Shown one piece after another: positions 17,211-25,903 of a stretch of DNA of 59,453 nt. A program made the translations under genes and the position numbers. Source of the stretch: Phycisphaerae bacterium (GTDB taxonomy: Bacteria; Planctomycetota; Phycisphaerae; Sedimentisphaerales; Anaerobacaceae); the NCBI GenBank assembly GCA_017993835.1, contig JAGOLX010000038.1, positions 1 to 59,453 of the forward strand, read 5' to 3'. Numbering within the stretch: position 1 is the stretch's first letter; each line of letters begins with the position of its first letter. Below the pieces are notes generated by a model that worked only from the letters and a program-made list of their open reading frames with translations, was not told the DNA's origin and ran no database searches.

Positions 17211-20200
17211 TCAGCGGTTCCGCAGCAGGTCGATCAGCTCGTCGGCGGTGAGGGTGTGGGCGGTGTCGGTGCCTTCGAGGAGCGAATCCGCCAGGTCCCG
17301 CTTGGCGTGGTGGAGCTGGACGATCTTCTCCTCGATCGTGTCCGCCGCGACCAGGCGATAGATGGTCACCGGTCGGGTCTGGCCGATGCGATGGGCCCGG
17401 TCGGACGCCTGGTCCTCGACCGCGGGGTTCCACCAGGGGTCCATGTGGATCACGTAGTCCGCGGCGGTGAGGTTCAGGCCCAGGCCGCCGGCCTTGAGCG
17501 AGATCAGGAACAGGTCGCCCTCGCCATTCTGGAATGCATCGATCCGTTTTTGGCGGGTCTTGGCGGGAGTTGCGCCGTCGAGGTACTGGTAGCGGATCTT
17601 CCGATCGTCCAAGTGCTCGCGGAGCAGCGTCAGGTGATCGACGAACTGGGAGAAGACGAGGGCCTTGTGCTGGTTTTCGAGCAGCTCGTCCACGAGTTCC
17701 GCGAAGGCTTCGAGCTTCGAGCCGGTCAGGCCGCAGTTGGGCATGACGAGCCGGGGATTGCAGCAGCAGCGGCGCAGCTTCATCAGCTCCGCGAGGACCT
17801 GGATGTGGGCCTGGCCCTTGTCCATGTGCTTGGCGCCTTCGAGCCGCTCCAGGGCCCGCTGGCGGAGCGACTCGTGCAGCGCCCGCTCCTCGGGACTGAG
17901 TTCGACCAATCGCAGGCTCTCGGTTCGCGGCGGCAGGTCTTCGAGCACCTGCGACTTGGTCCGCCGCAGGATGAACGGCTGCACGATCGCCTTGAGGATG
18001 TGACTGGCGTGCGGGTCGTGTCCACCCTCGATGGGCCGGACGAACCGCTCGCGGAATCGCTCCTCGGAGCCGAGCAGGCCGGGATTGATGAAGCGAAAGA
18101 GGTTCCAGAGCTCCGCCAGGCGGTTCTCGATGGGCGTGCCGGTGCAGATCATGCGAAAGCCGCCGGTCAGGTTCATCGCGGCGGATGACCGCTTCGTCGC
18201 GGCGTTTTTGATCGCCTGGGCCTCGTCCAGGACGATGGTCGCGAACTGCACGTCCTTGATCGCGTCGGCCTCCTGCTGGAGCAGCGTGTACGAACAGATC
18301 GCCAGGTCGAACGGGCCGAGCGCCTTGAGGACGTCCTCTCTGCGGCCCAAGTCGCCGATGCCGAAGCGGACGGGACGCAGGGTGGGCGCGAAGCGCTGCG
18401 CTTCGGAAACCCAGTTGGCACAGACGCTGGTGGGAGCCGCGACCAGGGTGGGACCCTGCGATGCCCGATGCAGGATCAGCGCCAGGGCCTCGATGGTCTT
18501 GCCCAAGCCCATGTCGTCGGCCAGGCACGCGCCGACCCCCCACTCGGCCAGGCGGGCCAGCCAGACGAAACCGTCCCCCTGATATGGGCGGAGGGTCGCC
18601 TGCAGGGTCGACGGGATCGCAGGCTGGTACTTCTCGACCGCTCGAATCCGCTCGATGTGGGCGTCGAACTCCGCGTCCGCGTGGAACTCGCCGATCTCGT
18701 CCTTCCACTGCTCCAGGCCGATGGCCGCCAGCGGGTGCACACGGAGCGTGTTGCCCTTGCCTACGAACTGCCCGCCTGCGGAGAACCACTGGAGCTGCTT
18801 GCGAAGCTGGCGGGTCAACGCGATGTACTGGTCCTTGCCCAGGGCGATGAACCGCGTGTCGGCGTTCTCGATCTCGTCCAGCAGGGTCCGCATCTGGACC
18901 ATGAGGTCCTTGTCCACCTGGACCTCGCCTTTGACTTCGAACCAATTCTGGGCGGAGTGGATCGAGAGATGGAACTGTTGCGGCGAGAGCGATCGCACGG
19001 TGATCGGGTCGCCCTTGGGCCACTCGACGGTCAGGACGTCCGACGAAACCGCCTGCAGCTTCTCCAGCAACTCCAGCGCTTCCTCGGGGTCTTCGAGGGT
19101 CCAGACGTAGCTGCTGCAGCCTTCGGCGTCCAGGACCTTGACGGCCTCGAATGCCTGCGAGGCCCGCTCGGTCTCTTCCGCAAGGCGCCGACGGGTTTGG
19201 AGGGTCTTGCCTCCCGTGAACTCGACCAGATGCGAGTTGCCGGCGCCGGGCGGGAACGCCCGCGGAGACTGGTCGCCCAATGGGACAACCACCATCTCCG
19301 CCCGCAAACCCTGCTCCAAGCGTTGCAGACGCAGGCGCGGGCGGCAGTCCGGCTCGACCGCCTCCGCGTCGCCGGCAGCCAGCGCCACACCCGACTGGAT
19401 GGCGACGTGGCGGGAGAGCCCCTGAAGCCGAGCGAGCGCCTCGTTGGCGCGGTCCTTGGGAATCCCCACCCCTTCCGGACCCAGGATCTGGGCCATTCTC
19501 CTGTGCACCGGCTCGAACACGATCACTCGCACGCGGGTCAGCGATTCCCTGACGACCAGGCTGGCGGCGCCCTCATCGTGCAGGCGCGGATCGGGATACG
19601 GGTCCATGCAAATGCAGAGCCGGTCGCCCTTGGGCACGATGTGCACCTCCGGCTGGGCCGACACGATCTCGACCGGCAGATGCGGCGCATCCTCCCAGAA
19701 GACGTTCGGGTGCCCCGCCAGGGCCCGCAGGGCGACGCCGCTATCCAGGCGGTACATCAGATCGTAATAACTGTGTTTGACCATGATGGCCCCCAGGACG
19801 GCCTTGTCCTGGTCCGTCAGGAAATCGAAATCCCGGCTGTTCCGCTCGATCAGTCGAGAGACCGCGATCTCCCGGCCCTTCGTCCAGGCGCCCGTCTTGG
19901 TCCGCTTCTGTTCGACCGGCACGACCGCGATCTGGTCGTGACCCCACTGTCGGAGCTTCCACACCAGGCGACGGGAGGAATCGGCAGGCCCATGGGCGAC
20001 CTGCTCGGCATCGCGGAGGAACTGCTCGAGGGCCGTGACCCGGCTCTCCCAGATCTCCTTGATGGGCCAGAGTTCGGACAGGTCCTTCGCTCCCGTCTCC
20101 TGAAAAAAGGCGTCCACCTGAGCCCCCAGAGCAAGGACATCCAGGCCCAGCTTGTTCGCCAGACGTGCGATCTGCATCTCCGGCCACAGAGCCCCGTTCT

Positions 20201-21515
20201 CCTGGCACTCGCGAAGACAGCTCTCCAGGTCGGACACGAGCTTGCTCTTGTCGGACTTGACCGCCTTGTTCTGCGATCTGTAGAGCTGACCCAGCAGGCG
20301 CATCAGATGGGTGCAGACCCAGATCAAGGGCACGCTCTCACGGTAAAGGGGTAAGCCTCCATCCTGCAAGTCGTCTGCGATATTGCGGCCTTCGTACCAC
20401 AACAAGAGCATCGCCAGGAGACGATAGGCCTGGGAGTAGCCGCCGTAGCCCCTGCCCGTATCGAGCCATGTCAGCCAGGTCCGAGCCTGCTGGTGGTCCT
20501 CCGGCCGGTCGGATTGAACCAGCAGCAGTGCATGGAGAAAGGCCGGGAAGCTACTGAGGTAGTCGAGCTGTGCGGTCTTGCTCTTGCCGGCCTGGCGCTG
20601 GGCCTGTTCGTAGGCATGTCGAGCCTCCTCGATCCGACCCGACAGCAGCTCCAGCATCCCGCGGACGATCCAGGTATCCAGGTCGGCGAAGGTCTCCAAA
20701 ACGGCCCGGGCGGCGGCAAAGTCGCCTGCCAGCAGGTCCCGCTCCGCGATGTGGACGACGCATCGCTGCAGAAGGGACTTGTCCAGGCGCTGGCGGTTGG
20801 CGGCCAGCCAGGTTCGCGCGTAGGCGAAGACGGGGTGATTCAGACGCAGGTAGAGCGTCCGCTGATGCAGACCCGCAGACAGGACCAGGTCGCGATACTG
20901 CGGGATCAGCCGCTCGATGCAGGCCGGCTGGAACGGGTCCATACAGACGACGAGCAACACGTCGACCACAGAGGCGATCCGGTCGTCCTGACTGCACAGC
21001 CCGGCCAGGCGCTTCAACTCATCCTGGTCGTTGTCTTCCAGGGCCAGGAAGACATCCCGGCACGCGTGATGGAACGAGACGAATCGCCGCCGGCCCCACC
21101 GGTACTCCCAGGAATCCAGGCCGACCAGGGCAGGCACCGCCCGTTGCAGCGCCACGGCGAACCGTCGGAGCCATCCCTTGTTGCGGGCCGCCTCGATGAC
21201 GGTTGCGCGGATCGCGGGCGGGCAGGACGCCGGCTCGCTGCCCACAGAACTGATCTGGCCGCGCTCCTTCAGACGCTGGGTACACACCCCCAGCTTCTGG
21301 ATCGTGATGCCCGACCCGTCGCGCATGGTCATCCCGACCTGCTTGAGCGCCCGCGCCAGGTCGTTCTTCGACAGCGGCCCGAAGGACAGGGCATACATCA
21401 ACAGCGCCGCTTCCTCGATACTCGAGGGCAGGCCCACCTCAAACAGTCGGGACTTGCCTTCCGCCGATTTCGAGTCGTGTTGCCCGCCGCGGAACCGATC
21501 CGCCGTCACATCCAT
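17211..21515 (-). CDS. SNF2/RapA-type DEAD/DEAH-box helicase, 1434 aa
   Basis: ATG 21515 follows an almost perfect Shine-Dalgarno (GGAGGTGAT). The C-terminal about 480 residues are a complete SNF2 ATPase: Walker A in LADDMGLGKTIEAL (about 998-1005), motif Ia VAAPTSVCANWVSEAQRF, Walker B DEAQ in VLDEAQAIKN (about 1097), CTGTPIENRLAELWNLFRF, motif V region SLKAGGLGLNLTAADYVI and motif VI RAHRIGQTRPVTIYRLV (about 1372). The first about 900 residues are a long accessory part: an N-terminal helix-turn-helix-like segment (MYALSFGPLSKNDLARAL), a TPR-like helical region (about 250-430), and a beta-rich segment before the motor. Such proteins are DNA translocases that remodel nucleoprotein or stalled polymerase; the exact job here is unknown. 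No defence-system partner is adjacent. Confidence 0.92.
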   Translation of the reverse strand: MDVTADRFRGGQHDSKSAEGKSRLFEVGLPSSIEEAALLMYALSFGPLSKNDLARALKQVGMTMRDGSGITIQKLGVCTQRLKERGQISSVGSEPASCPPAIRATVIEAARNKGWLRRFAVALQRAVPALVGLDSWEYRWGRRRFVSFHHACRDVFLALEDNDQDELKRLAGLCSQDDRIASVVDVLLVVCMDPFQPACIERLIPQYRDLVLSAGLHQRTLYLRLNHPVFAYARTWLAANRQRLDKSLLQRCVVHIAERDLLAGDFAAARAVLETFADLDTWIVRGMLELLSGRIEEARHAYEQAQRQAGKSKTAQLDYLSSFPAFLHALLLVQSDRPEDHQQARTWLTWLDTGRGYGGYSQAYRLLAMLLLWYEGRNIADDLQDGGLPLYRESVPLIWVCTHLMRLLGQLYRSQNKAVKSDKSKLVSDLESCLRECQENGALWPEMQIARLANKLGLDVLALGAQVDAFFQETGAKDLSELWPIKEIWESRVTALEQFLRDAEQVAHGPADSSRRLVWKLRQWGHDQIAVVPVEQKRTKTGAWTKGREIAVSRLIERNSRDFDFLTDQDKAVLGAIMVKHSYYDLMYRLDSGVALRALAGHPNVFWEDAPHLPVEIVSAQPEVHIVPKGDRLCICMDPYPDPRLHDEGAASLVVRESLTRVRVIVFEPVHRRMAQILGPEGVGIPKDRANEALARLQGLSRHVAIQSGVALAAGDAEAVEPDCRPRLRLQRLEQGLRAEMVVVPLGDQSPRAFPPGAGNSHLVEFTGGKTLQTRRRLAEETERASQAFEAVKVLDAEGCSSYVWTLEDPEEALELLEKLQAVSSDVLTVEWPKGDPITVRSLSPQQFHLSIHSAQNWFEVKGEVQVDKDLMVQMRTLLDEIENADTRFIALGKDQYIALTRQLRKQLQWFSAGGQFVGKGNTLRVHPLAAIGLEQWKDEIGEFHADAEFDAHIERIRAVEKYQPAIPSTLQATLRPYQGDGFVWLARLAEWGVGACLADDMGLGKTIEALALILHRASQGPTLVAAPTSVCANWVSEAQRFAPTLRPVRFGIGDLGRREDVLKALGPFDLAICSYTLLQQEADAIKDVQFATIVLDEAQAIKNAATKRSSAAMNLTGGFRMICTGTPIENRLAELWNLFRFINPGLLGSEERFRERFVRPIEGGHDPHASHILKAIVQPFILRRTKSQVLEDLPPRTESLRLVELSPEERALHESLRQRALERLEGAKHMDKGQAHIQVLAELMKLRRCCCNPRLVMPNCGLTGSKLEAFAELVDELLENQHKALVFSQFVDHLTLLREHLDDRKIRYQYLDGATPAKTRQKRIDAFQNGEGDLFLISLKAGGLGLNLTAADYVIHMDPWWNPAVEDQASDRAHRIGQTRPVTIYRLVAADTIEEKIVQLHHAKRDLADSLLEGTDTAHTLTADELIDLLRNR

Positions 21516-21902
21516 TCCGAGATCACCTCCAATGCCTGGGATCTCCCGAGCGCCGGCCCGAACATCCGCCCTCCGGGATCGGGTTCGGACCGAGGCTCGT
21601 GAATCCCGTAATCCTTCAGTCTACCCGAAGGGGCGCCCGCTGTGCAAGGCGTTGGTCGGCCTGGAAAGGCTTTTGTCGCCCGGCCGACGGAATCATTGCA
21701 GACGAAAAGAGGTCCCGGCCGAAAGACAATGGTGGCAATTGGTCATCGCACCCCGCTCGACAATTTGGGGTAAATAGCGCGATTCCGGCATGTGAGGTTT
21801 TGCAGTCGGCGCCCAGTGTGATAAGATACAAAGCTGTGTCGGTCCGCGGAACGCGCCGTTGTCGCGACCGGCGACAAGGATGGAAGGTTTTGGATCTCTA
21901 CT
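21516..21902. other. Divergent intergenic region, helicase/alaC
   Basis: No gene seen. It must contain promoters for both the SNF2 helicase (leftward) and alaC (rightward). A candidate for alaC is TTGCAG (21800-21805), 16 bases, TAAGAT (21822-21827), about 70 bases before the ATG. Confidence 0.4.
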
Positions 21903-23144
21903 ATGAAGAAGAGCAGCAACAACGACGACTATCGCATCGTACCGGCGGAGCGGATCACCCGCCTGCCGCCTTACCTGTTTGCACGCATCAACGCCCTCAA
22001 GCTCGCCAAGAGGCAGCAAGGGGCCGATATCATCGACCTCGGGATGGGCAACCCGATGGACAGCGCCCCGCAGATCGTGATCGAAAAGCTTTGCGAGGCC
22101 GCTCGCGACCCGCGCAACCATCGATACAGCGCCTCCCGGGGGATCAAGAACCTCCGAGCGGAGGTGGCCAAGAAGTACGCCCGCAAGTGGGGTGTCGATC
22201 TCGACCCGGATAGCGAGGTCCTCGCGTGCATCGGGTCGAAGGAGGGGTTCAGCCATCTGTGCCTGGCGATGCTCGGGCCCGGCGACACAGCCATCGTGCC
22301 CGATCCGGCCTACCCCATCCACTGCTACGGCGTCGTCCTGGCGGGCGCCAACGTCATCACGATCCCGCTGGGAAACGACCAGGCGTTCCTCGACACCATC
22401 GCGATGGTCTGCGAGCGCCTGTTCCCCAAGCCCAAGCTGCTGATCCTGAACTATCCGCACAACCCGACCGCCATGACGGTCGATCCCGGCTTCTTCGAAC
22501 CCATCGTCGATCTGGCCAAGCACTTCAAGTTCCAGGTCCTCCACGACTTTGCCTACGGCGAGACCCTCTTCGACGGCTACAAGGCCCCCAGCTTCCTGGC
22601 GACCAAGGGCGCCAAGGACGTCGGCGTCGAAATGACCACGATGAGCAAGCCCTATAACATGGCCGGTTTCCGCGTTGGTTTCATGGCGGGCAACAAACAG
22701 ATGATCGAGTACCTGGCGACGATCAAGGGCTACTACGACTACGGCATGTTCCAGGCGATCCAGATCGCCGGCATCATCGCGATGCGCCACTGCGAGAAGG
22801 ACGTCGCCGCGCAGAACGCCAAGTACCAGCTCCGCCGGGACGTCGTCTGCGACGGTCTGGAGCGCCTCGGCTGGCAGGTGGAGAAACCCCGGGCCAGCAT
22901 GTTCGTCTGGGCGAAAGCCGCGGCGGAGCACCTCAACGGCAAGGGCACGATCGACTACGCCATGGATCTGCTGGAGCACGCAGAGGTCGCCATCGCCCCC
23001 GGCCGGGCCTTCGGCGAGTACGGCGAGGACTACTTCCGCATCGCCCTGGTCGAGAACGAGCACCGGCTGCGCCAAGCCATCCGCAACATCAAGCGATTCA
23101 CCGAGCAGAGACCCATCCGAAAGGCCAAGGTCGCGAAAAAGTAG
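21903..23144 (+). CDS. alaC: Alanine aminotransferase AlaC (class I/II, PLP-dependent)
   Basis: It transfers the amino group between glutamate and pyruvate, forming alanine and 2-oxoglutarate, in the cytoplasm. The product has 413 residues, the usual length. It follows Escherichia coli AlaC closely throughout: RLPPYLFARINALK (about 20-33), DIIDLGMGNP, RYSASRGIKNLR, ACIGSKEGFSHLCLAML, PDPAYPIHCYG, NYPHNPTA, and the PLP-lysine block TTMSKPYNMAGFRVGF with Lys249. Arg in YFRIALVENEHRLRQAIRNI would bind the substrate carboxylate. LL-diaminopimelate aminotransferase is the nearest alternative, but the SK(S/P)YNMAG and GSKEG blocks favour AlaC. The ribosome site is weak. The basic C-terminal tail (RKAKVAKK) is slightly longer than usual. 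Confidence 0.9.
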   Translation: MKKSSNNDDYRIVPAERITRLPPYLFARINALKLAKRQQGADIIDLGMGNPMDSAPQIVIEKLCEAARDPRNHRYSASRGIKNLRAEVAKKYARKWGVDLDPDSEVLACIGSKEGFSHLCLAMLGPGDTAIVPDPAYPIHCYGVVLAGANVITIPLGNDQAFLDTIAMVCERLFPKPKLLILNYPHNPTAMTVDPGFFEPIVDLAKHFKFQVLHDFAYGETLFDGYKAPSFLATKGAKDVGVEMTTMSKPYNMAGFRVGFMAGNKQMIEYLATIKGYYDYGMFQAIQIAGIIAMRHCEKDVAAQNAKYQLRRDVVCDGLERLGWQVEKPRASMFVWAKAAAEHLNGKGTIDYAMDLLEHAEVAIAPGRAFGEYGEDYFRIALVENEHRLRQAIRNIKRFTEQRPIRKAKVAKK

Positions 23145-23169
23145 GCAATCGCAGCGGCCGGTCACTCCG

Positions 23170-23206
23170 CGTCCCATCCCAGGAGTCCTGTCCGTCCTAT
23201 GGGACG
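23170..23206. terminator. Possible stem-loop between convergent genes
   Basis: CGTCCCAT (23170-23177) pairs perfectly with ATGGGACG (23199-23206) across a 21-base loop, 26 bases after the alaC stop. No T-run follows, so intrinsic termination is doubtful. Confidence 0.3.
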
Positions 23207-23234
23207 AATGGGGCCAGCAGGATCCTTCCCTCGA

Positions 23235-23867
23235 TTAGCATTGAGGTCCCGAACGCGGGTTCATGAAGTCCGCGCCGCGAGCTTCTCGTTGTCCCTCTGG
23301 CGGACACTGCGGACCTCGTTGCGGATCGGGGTCGTGCAGCCAGAGGATCCAGATCACGACGGCCAGCACGATGAAACCCGGCAACCCCGTCATGCCGGAC
23401 GTCAAGTCGCTGCCTCCGCGGACGAGCACAACGGACAGGCCGTAGGTCGCGTTCAGTGTTCCGTGGACGATTGCCGCCGCAATCACGGATCGAGCCTTCA
23501 CGCGGATGTAGCTGAAGATCGGCGCCAGGAGCATGCCCTGCATGTGTGGCGAGTACTCGACGCCGGGCAGGAGCAGACTGACTCCCAACGTGGCGAACGC
23601 CGCAACCGGTGGCAACAGCCATGCGATCAGGAACCATCGGTTGAGTCGAAAGGAAATCCCCAGCGGCTCTCGGACGGGCTCGCGATAGATCCCTCGCTGG
23701 ACCAGGATCGCCATGCACAGGGGGACGAACATGTAGGCCGCGCCAACCGCTGTCCCGGCGGGCGTATACCACCGCCCGCCCAGCGTGAAGAACAGTAGCG
23801 CCAGCGACCAGTTGACGAGGAACGTCAACCCGACGAACAGCACCGATCTTCGGACATGCCTGTTCAT
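23235..23867 (-). CDS. CPBP (CAAX-type) membrane protease homologue lacking its catalytic core
   Basis: The 210-residue product has about five membrane segments. It shows the family N-terminal part (WFLIAWLLPPVAAFATLGVSLLLPGVEYSP) and the C-terminal motif IAAAIVHGTLNATYG, the third conserved block of CPBP/Abi proteases. Between them, at about residue 112-116, the sequence runs directly from EYSPHMQG into MLLAPIFSYIRVKA. The EExxxR and FxxxH blocks that normally lie between, about 90-100 residues in relatives, are missing, and the frame is intact. This looks like a clean internal deletion, so the protein is probably catalytically dead even if expressed. It converges on alaC and is 16 bases downstream of the slipin gene start region's operon end. 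Confidence 0.7.
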   Translation of the reverse strand: MNRHVRRSVLFVGLTFLVNWSLALLFFTLGGRWYTPAGTAVGAAYMFVPLCMAILVQRGIYREPVREPLGISFRLNRWFLIAWLLPPVAAFATLGVSLLLPGVEYSPHMQGMLLAPIFSYIRVKARSVIAAAIVHGTLNATYGLSVVLVRGGSDLTSGMTGLPGFIVLAVVIWILWLHDPDPQRGPQCPPEGQREARGADFMNPRSGPQC

Positions 23868-23888
23868 GAGAGTGTGATATCGCGGCCG

Positions 23889-24872
23889 CTACGATTCCGC
23901 AGGCGTTTCGGGTTTGTTCCTGCCCTTGTCGAGGTGGGTTTGGCTCAGGGCCGCCAGGCCGCCCATCGCGCCAAGGTTCATGGTCTCCAGGGCGGAGCTG
24001 GGCACGATAACCATCGAGCCTTTCTCCTTGAGACCCTCGAAGAGCATGTTCATACCGCGAAGGTGCATGGCCATCGGGTTGGCTTCGTACTGCTTGGCTG
24101 CCTGCGCGAATTTCTCGGCGATCTCGGTCTCCGCGGTGCCGAGGATGATTCGTGCCTGGCGTTCCCGCTCGGCCTGCGCCTGCTTGGACATGGCATTTTC
24201 CAGGTCCCTCGGGATGATGATGTCGCGGATCTCGACCGATTGGATGGTGATGCCCCAGGGATTGGTCTTCTCGTCGAGGATCTCCTTCAGGCGGTTGCCC
24301 AGTTCGCCGCGATGGGTGAGCATGTCGGCCAGCTCGTGCGTGCCGATGATGTCCCGCAGAGCCGTCTGAGCCGACAGCACAATGGCCAGGTAGAAATTTT
24401 CGACTTCAAGGATCGCTTTTTTCGCGTCCCAGACCATCCAGAAGCAGATGGCGTCCACGTTCACCGGGACGGTGTCCTTGGTGAGCGTCGATTCGGAGTT
24501 GAAGTCCGTGGCGCGGATGCGCATGTCCACCGTTTGCACGATGCTCTCGACGATGGGGACGACGAAGAACATGCCCGGCCCCTTGAGCCGGTGGAACCTG
24601 CCCAAGCGGAGAATGACGGCGCGGTCCCACTGGTTGACGACCTTCAGAGCGAACAAGATGTAGACCGCGATGAAGATCGTCACGCCCGCCACCACCGGAT
24701 GGATGACGGTCCACTGTCCTGTGACGTAGCGATTGACGACGAACCCGGCCAGCAGAATCACGATCGCGGCTAGAAACGCCGGCAGGTTCATCTCCGCACT
24801 GGGGATCTTGAAGCTCTCCACATACTTGCGCGCAGCCGCTACGGGCTCTATGGTCCTACTCTTGGGTCTCAT
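23889..24872 (-). CDS. Slipin, SPFH/Band 7 membrane protein
   Basis: The product has 327 residues. Two hydrophobic segments (about 29-47 and 58-77) are followed by the SPFH domain with the typical slipin run VVNQWDRAVILRLGRFHRLKGPG (about 78-100) and VDMRIRATDF, VNVDAICFWMV, ALRDIIGTHELADML, and an Ala/Gln/Glu-rich coiled coil (AMSKQAQAERERQARIILGTAETEIAEKFAQAAK, about 229-262). Slipins are stomatin relatives that oligomerise in membrane microdomains. The usual NfeD-type partner is not adjacent; instead the gene overlaps the GntR regulator by 17 bases, so it is the likely target of that regulator. Confidence 0.9.
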   Translation of the reverse strand: MRPKSRTIEPVAAARKYVESFKIPSAEMNLPAFLAAIVILLAGFVVNRYVTGQWTVIHPVVAGVTIFIAVYILFALKVVNQWDRAVILRLGRFHRLKGPGMFFVVPIVESIVQTVDMRIRATDFNSESTLTKDTVPVNVDAICFWMVWDAKKAILEVENFYLAIVLSAQTALRDIIGTHELADMLTHRGELGNRLKEILDEKTNPWGITIQSVEIRDIIIPRDLENAMSKQAQAERERQARIILGTAETEIAEKFAQAAKQYEANPMAMHLRGMNMLFEGLKEKGSMVIVPSSALETMNLGAMGGLAALSQTHLDKGRNKPETPAES

Positions 24873-25242
24873 GGTTCGGTCTCCTTTGCAGGTATTCGAC
24901 GATGTCGGTGAGCGTCAGGTTGTATTGATGTCCGCGAGCGACCAACTCGTCGCAGATCTGTCGCAACATGCGTTGTTTCTCCGCGGCGCCAATCTCGACC
25001 TGCTGGTGGCTCACGAAGGTCCCGGTGCCCTGTTGGGTGTCCAGGATACCGAGCAGCTCCAGATCGGAGTACGCCTTTCGCACGGTGTTGGGATTGATTT
25101 CGAGCTGCACCGCCAGATCCCGCACGGTGGGCAACTGCTCGCCGGGCAGGAGCCGGCCGGAAGCGATGCCGAAGCGGATCTGGTCCACGATCTGACGGTG
25201 GAACGGCACGCCGCTCTTGAGGTCCAGCTTGAAGCGAATCAT
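24856..25242 (-). CDS. GntR-family (YtrA-type) transcriptional regulator
   Basis: The product has 128 residues. I chose ATG 25242 because GAGGAG lies 7 bases upstream and because MIRFKLDLKSGVPFHRQIVDQIR is the normal N-terminus of YtrA-type GntR proteins; a longer frame from 25272 has no such support. The winged helix covers residues about 10-78 (GIASGRLLPGEQLPTVRDLAVQLEINPNTVRKAYSDLELLGIL...GTGTFVS) and is followed by a short helical tail rather than a large ligand-binding domain. It overlaps the slipin gene and presumably represses the pair. YtrA relatives often control ABC transporters in response to cell-envelope stress, which is not what lies downstream here. Confidence 0.88.
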   Translation of the reverse strand: MIRFKLDLKSGVPFHRQIVDQIRFGIASGRLLPGEQLPTVRDLAVQLEINPNTVRKAYSDLELLGILDTQQGTGTFVSHQQVEIGAAEKQRMLRQICDELVARGHQYNLTLTDIVEYLQRRPNHETQE

Positions 25243-25287
25243 ATGCGTTCTCCTCGGTTGTACTACAGTCACTCATATATAGACGTT

Positions 25288-25327
25288 TAGTGTACTATTC
25301 TTATAGCACATTATTCGCACCAGTCAA
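25288..25327 (-). promoter_or_regulatory. Promoter and candidate operator of the GntR-slipin operon
   Basis: On the minus strand TTGACT (25327-25322) and TATAAG (25305-25300) are separated by 16 bases. Directly downstream, across the expected start site, is TAGTGTACTA (25288-25297 on the + strand), a partial dyad with TAGT/ACTA arms that could be the autoregulatory GntR site. This is the most AT-rich stretch of the region. Confidence 0.5.
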
Positions 25328-25451
25328 GAAGAAAAACCGGATTCTACACAGATAAGGACAGAAGGTGGGAACGTGAGAAGGTGAGAAGGTAAGAAGGTCG
25401 GACAGCCCGGCAGCTCTCCAGGCTCGTTTTCCTGCCCCGCGATGTCATGTG

Positions 25452-25578
25452 CACAGTCCGCGATCTGTCATCCTGAACGCAGCGGAGCGAAGGATCTGGC
25501 CCGGGAATGAGACGCCGGTCTTGATGCGGATCAGGCTTCTCCTCCAATGCCCGGATGCTTCACTCCATTCAGCATGAC
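25452..25578. repeat. GTCATCCTGAGC dispersed inverted repeat, copy 2
   Basis: Same layout as 16810-16919: CACAGTCC, TCTGTCATCCTGAACG, GCGAAGGATCTGG, then a variable middle, then CCGGATGCTTCACTCCATTCAGCATGAC. The ends form an imperfect inverted repeat; the middle is longer than in copy 1. Confidence 0.8.
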
Positions 25579-25728
25579 AGGAGTACGCCGGGTTCTCCTC
25601 TGGAAATAGACGGACGGACAACGGAGCAAAACGCGCCAAGTCGTGTACTGGACAAGACTTGTGTGCAACGTGGCGAAGCGGCACCATTTCCATCCCCTTC
25701 GGGTGGGCCAAAGGACCATGAACGGCTC

Positions 25729-25763
25729 CGCGGGAATGACAACCCAGGGTCTCTGTGAACCCC
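25729..25763 (-). repeat. 35-bp dispersed repeat, copy 1
   Basis: Reverse complement of 39977-40011 with three mismatches in 35. It contains GTCATTCCCGCG, a motif common in bacterial extragenic repeats. Confidence 0.7.
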
Positions 25764-25845
25764 TGCGGCACACGCGCGAATACGATCCTGCACCCTCTGA
25801 TTCGGCTCGCCCCCAAGAAATCTTTTCCGCCGCGAGATTTTCTGC

Positions 25846-25874
25846 TTGCACTCTTTACATCTGTAGAGTAGTCT
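25846..25874 (+). promoter_or_regulatory. Promoter with BlaI/MecI operator between -35 and -10
   Basis: TTGCAC (25846-25851) and TAGTCT (25869-25874) are 17 bases apart. Inside the spacer lies TACA-TC-TGTA (25856-25865), the BlaI/MecI/CopY core operator, extended to an imperfect dyad CTTTACA/TGTAGAG. The BlaI gene starts 30 bases downstream, so the operon is very likely autorepressed by BlaI. Confidence 0.8.
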
Positions 25875-25903
25875 CGTCAATGTTAAAGCGAAAGGAGGTT
25901 CGT

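Larger units (their letters stand above)
25328..25845. other. Repeat-filled intergenic region
   Basis: No credible gene. It contains a GAAGGTGAGAAGGT-type simple repeat (25368-25405, also near 45308-45346), the second GTCATCCTGA element and an inverted copy of the repeat at 39977-40011. Confidence 0.6.

Noticed and set aside
21693-23177. 494-codon minus-strand frame
   Set aside because: Antisense shadow of alaC.
25643-25903. N-terminal extension of the BlaI frame
   Set aside because: It would cross repeats, the promoter and the operator; ATG 25904 has the ribosome site and the normal family N-terminus.
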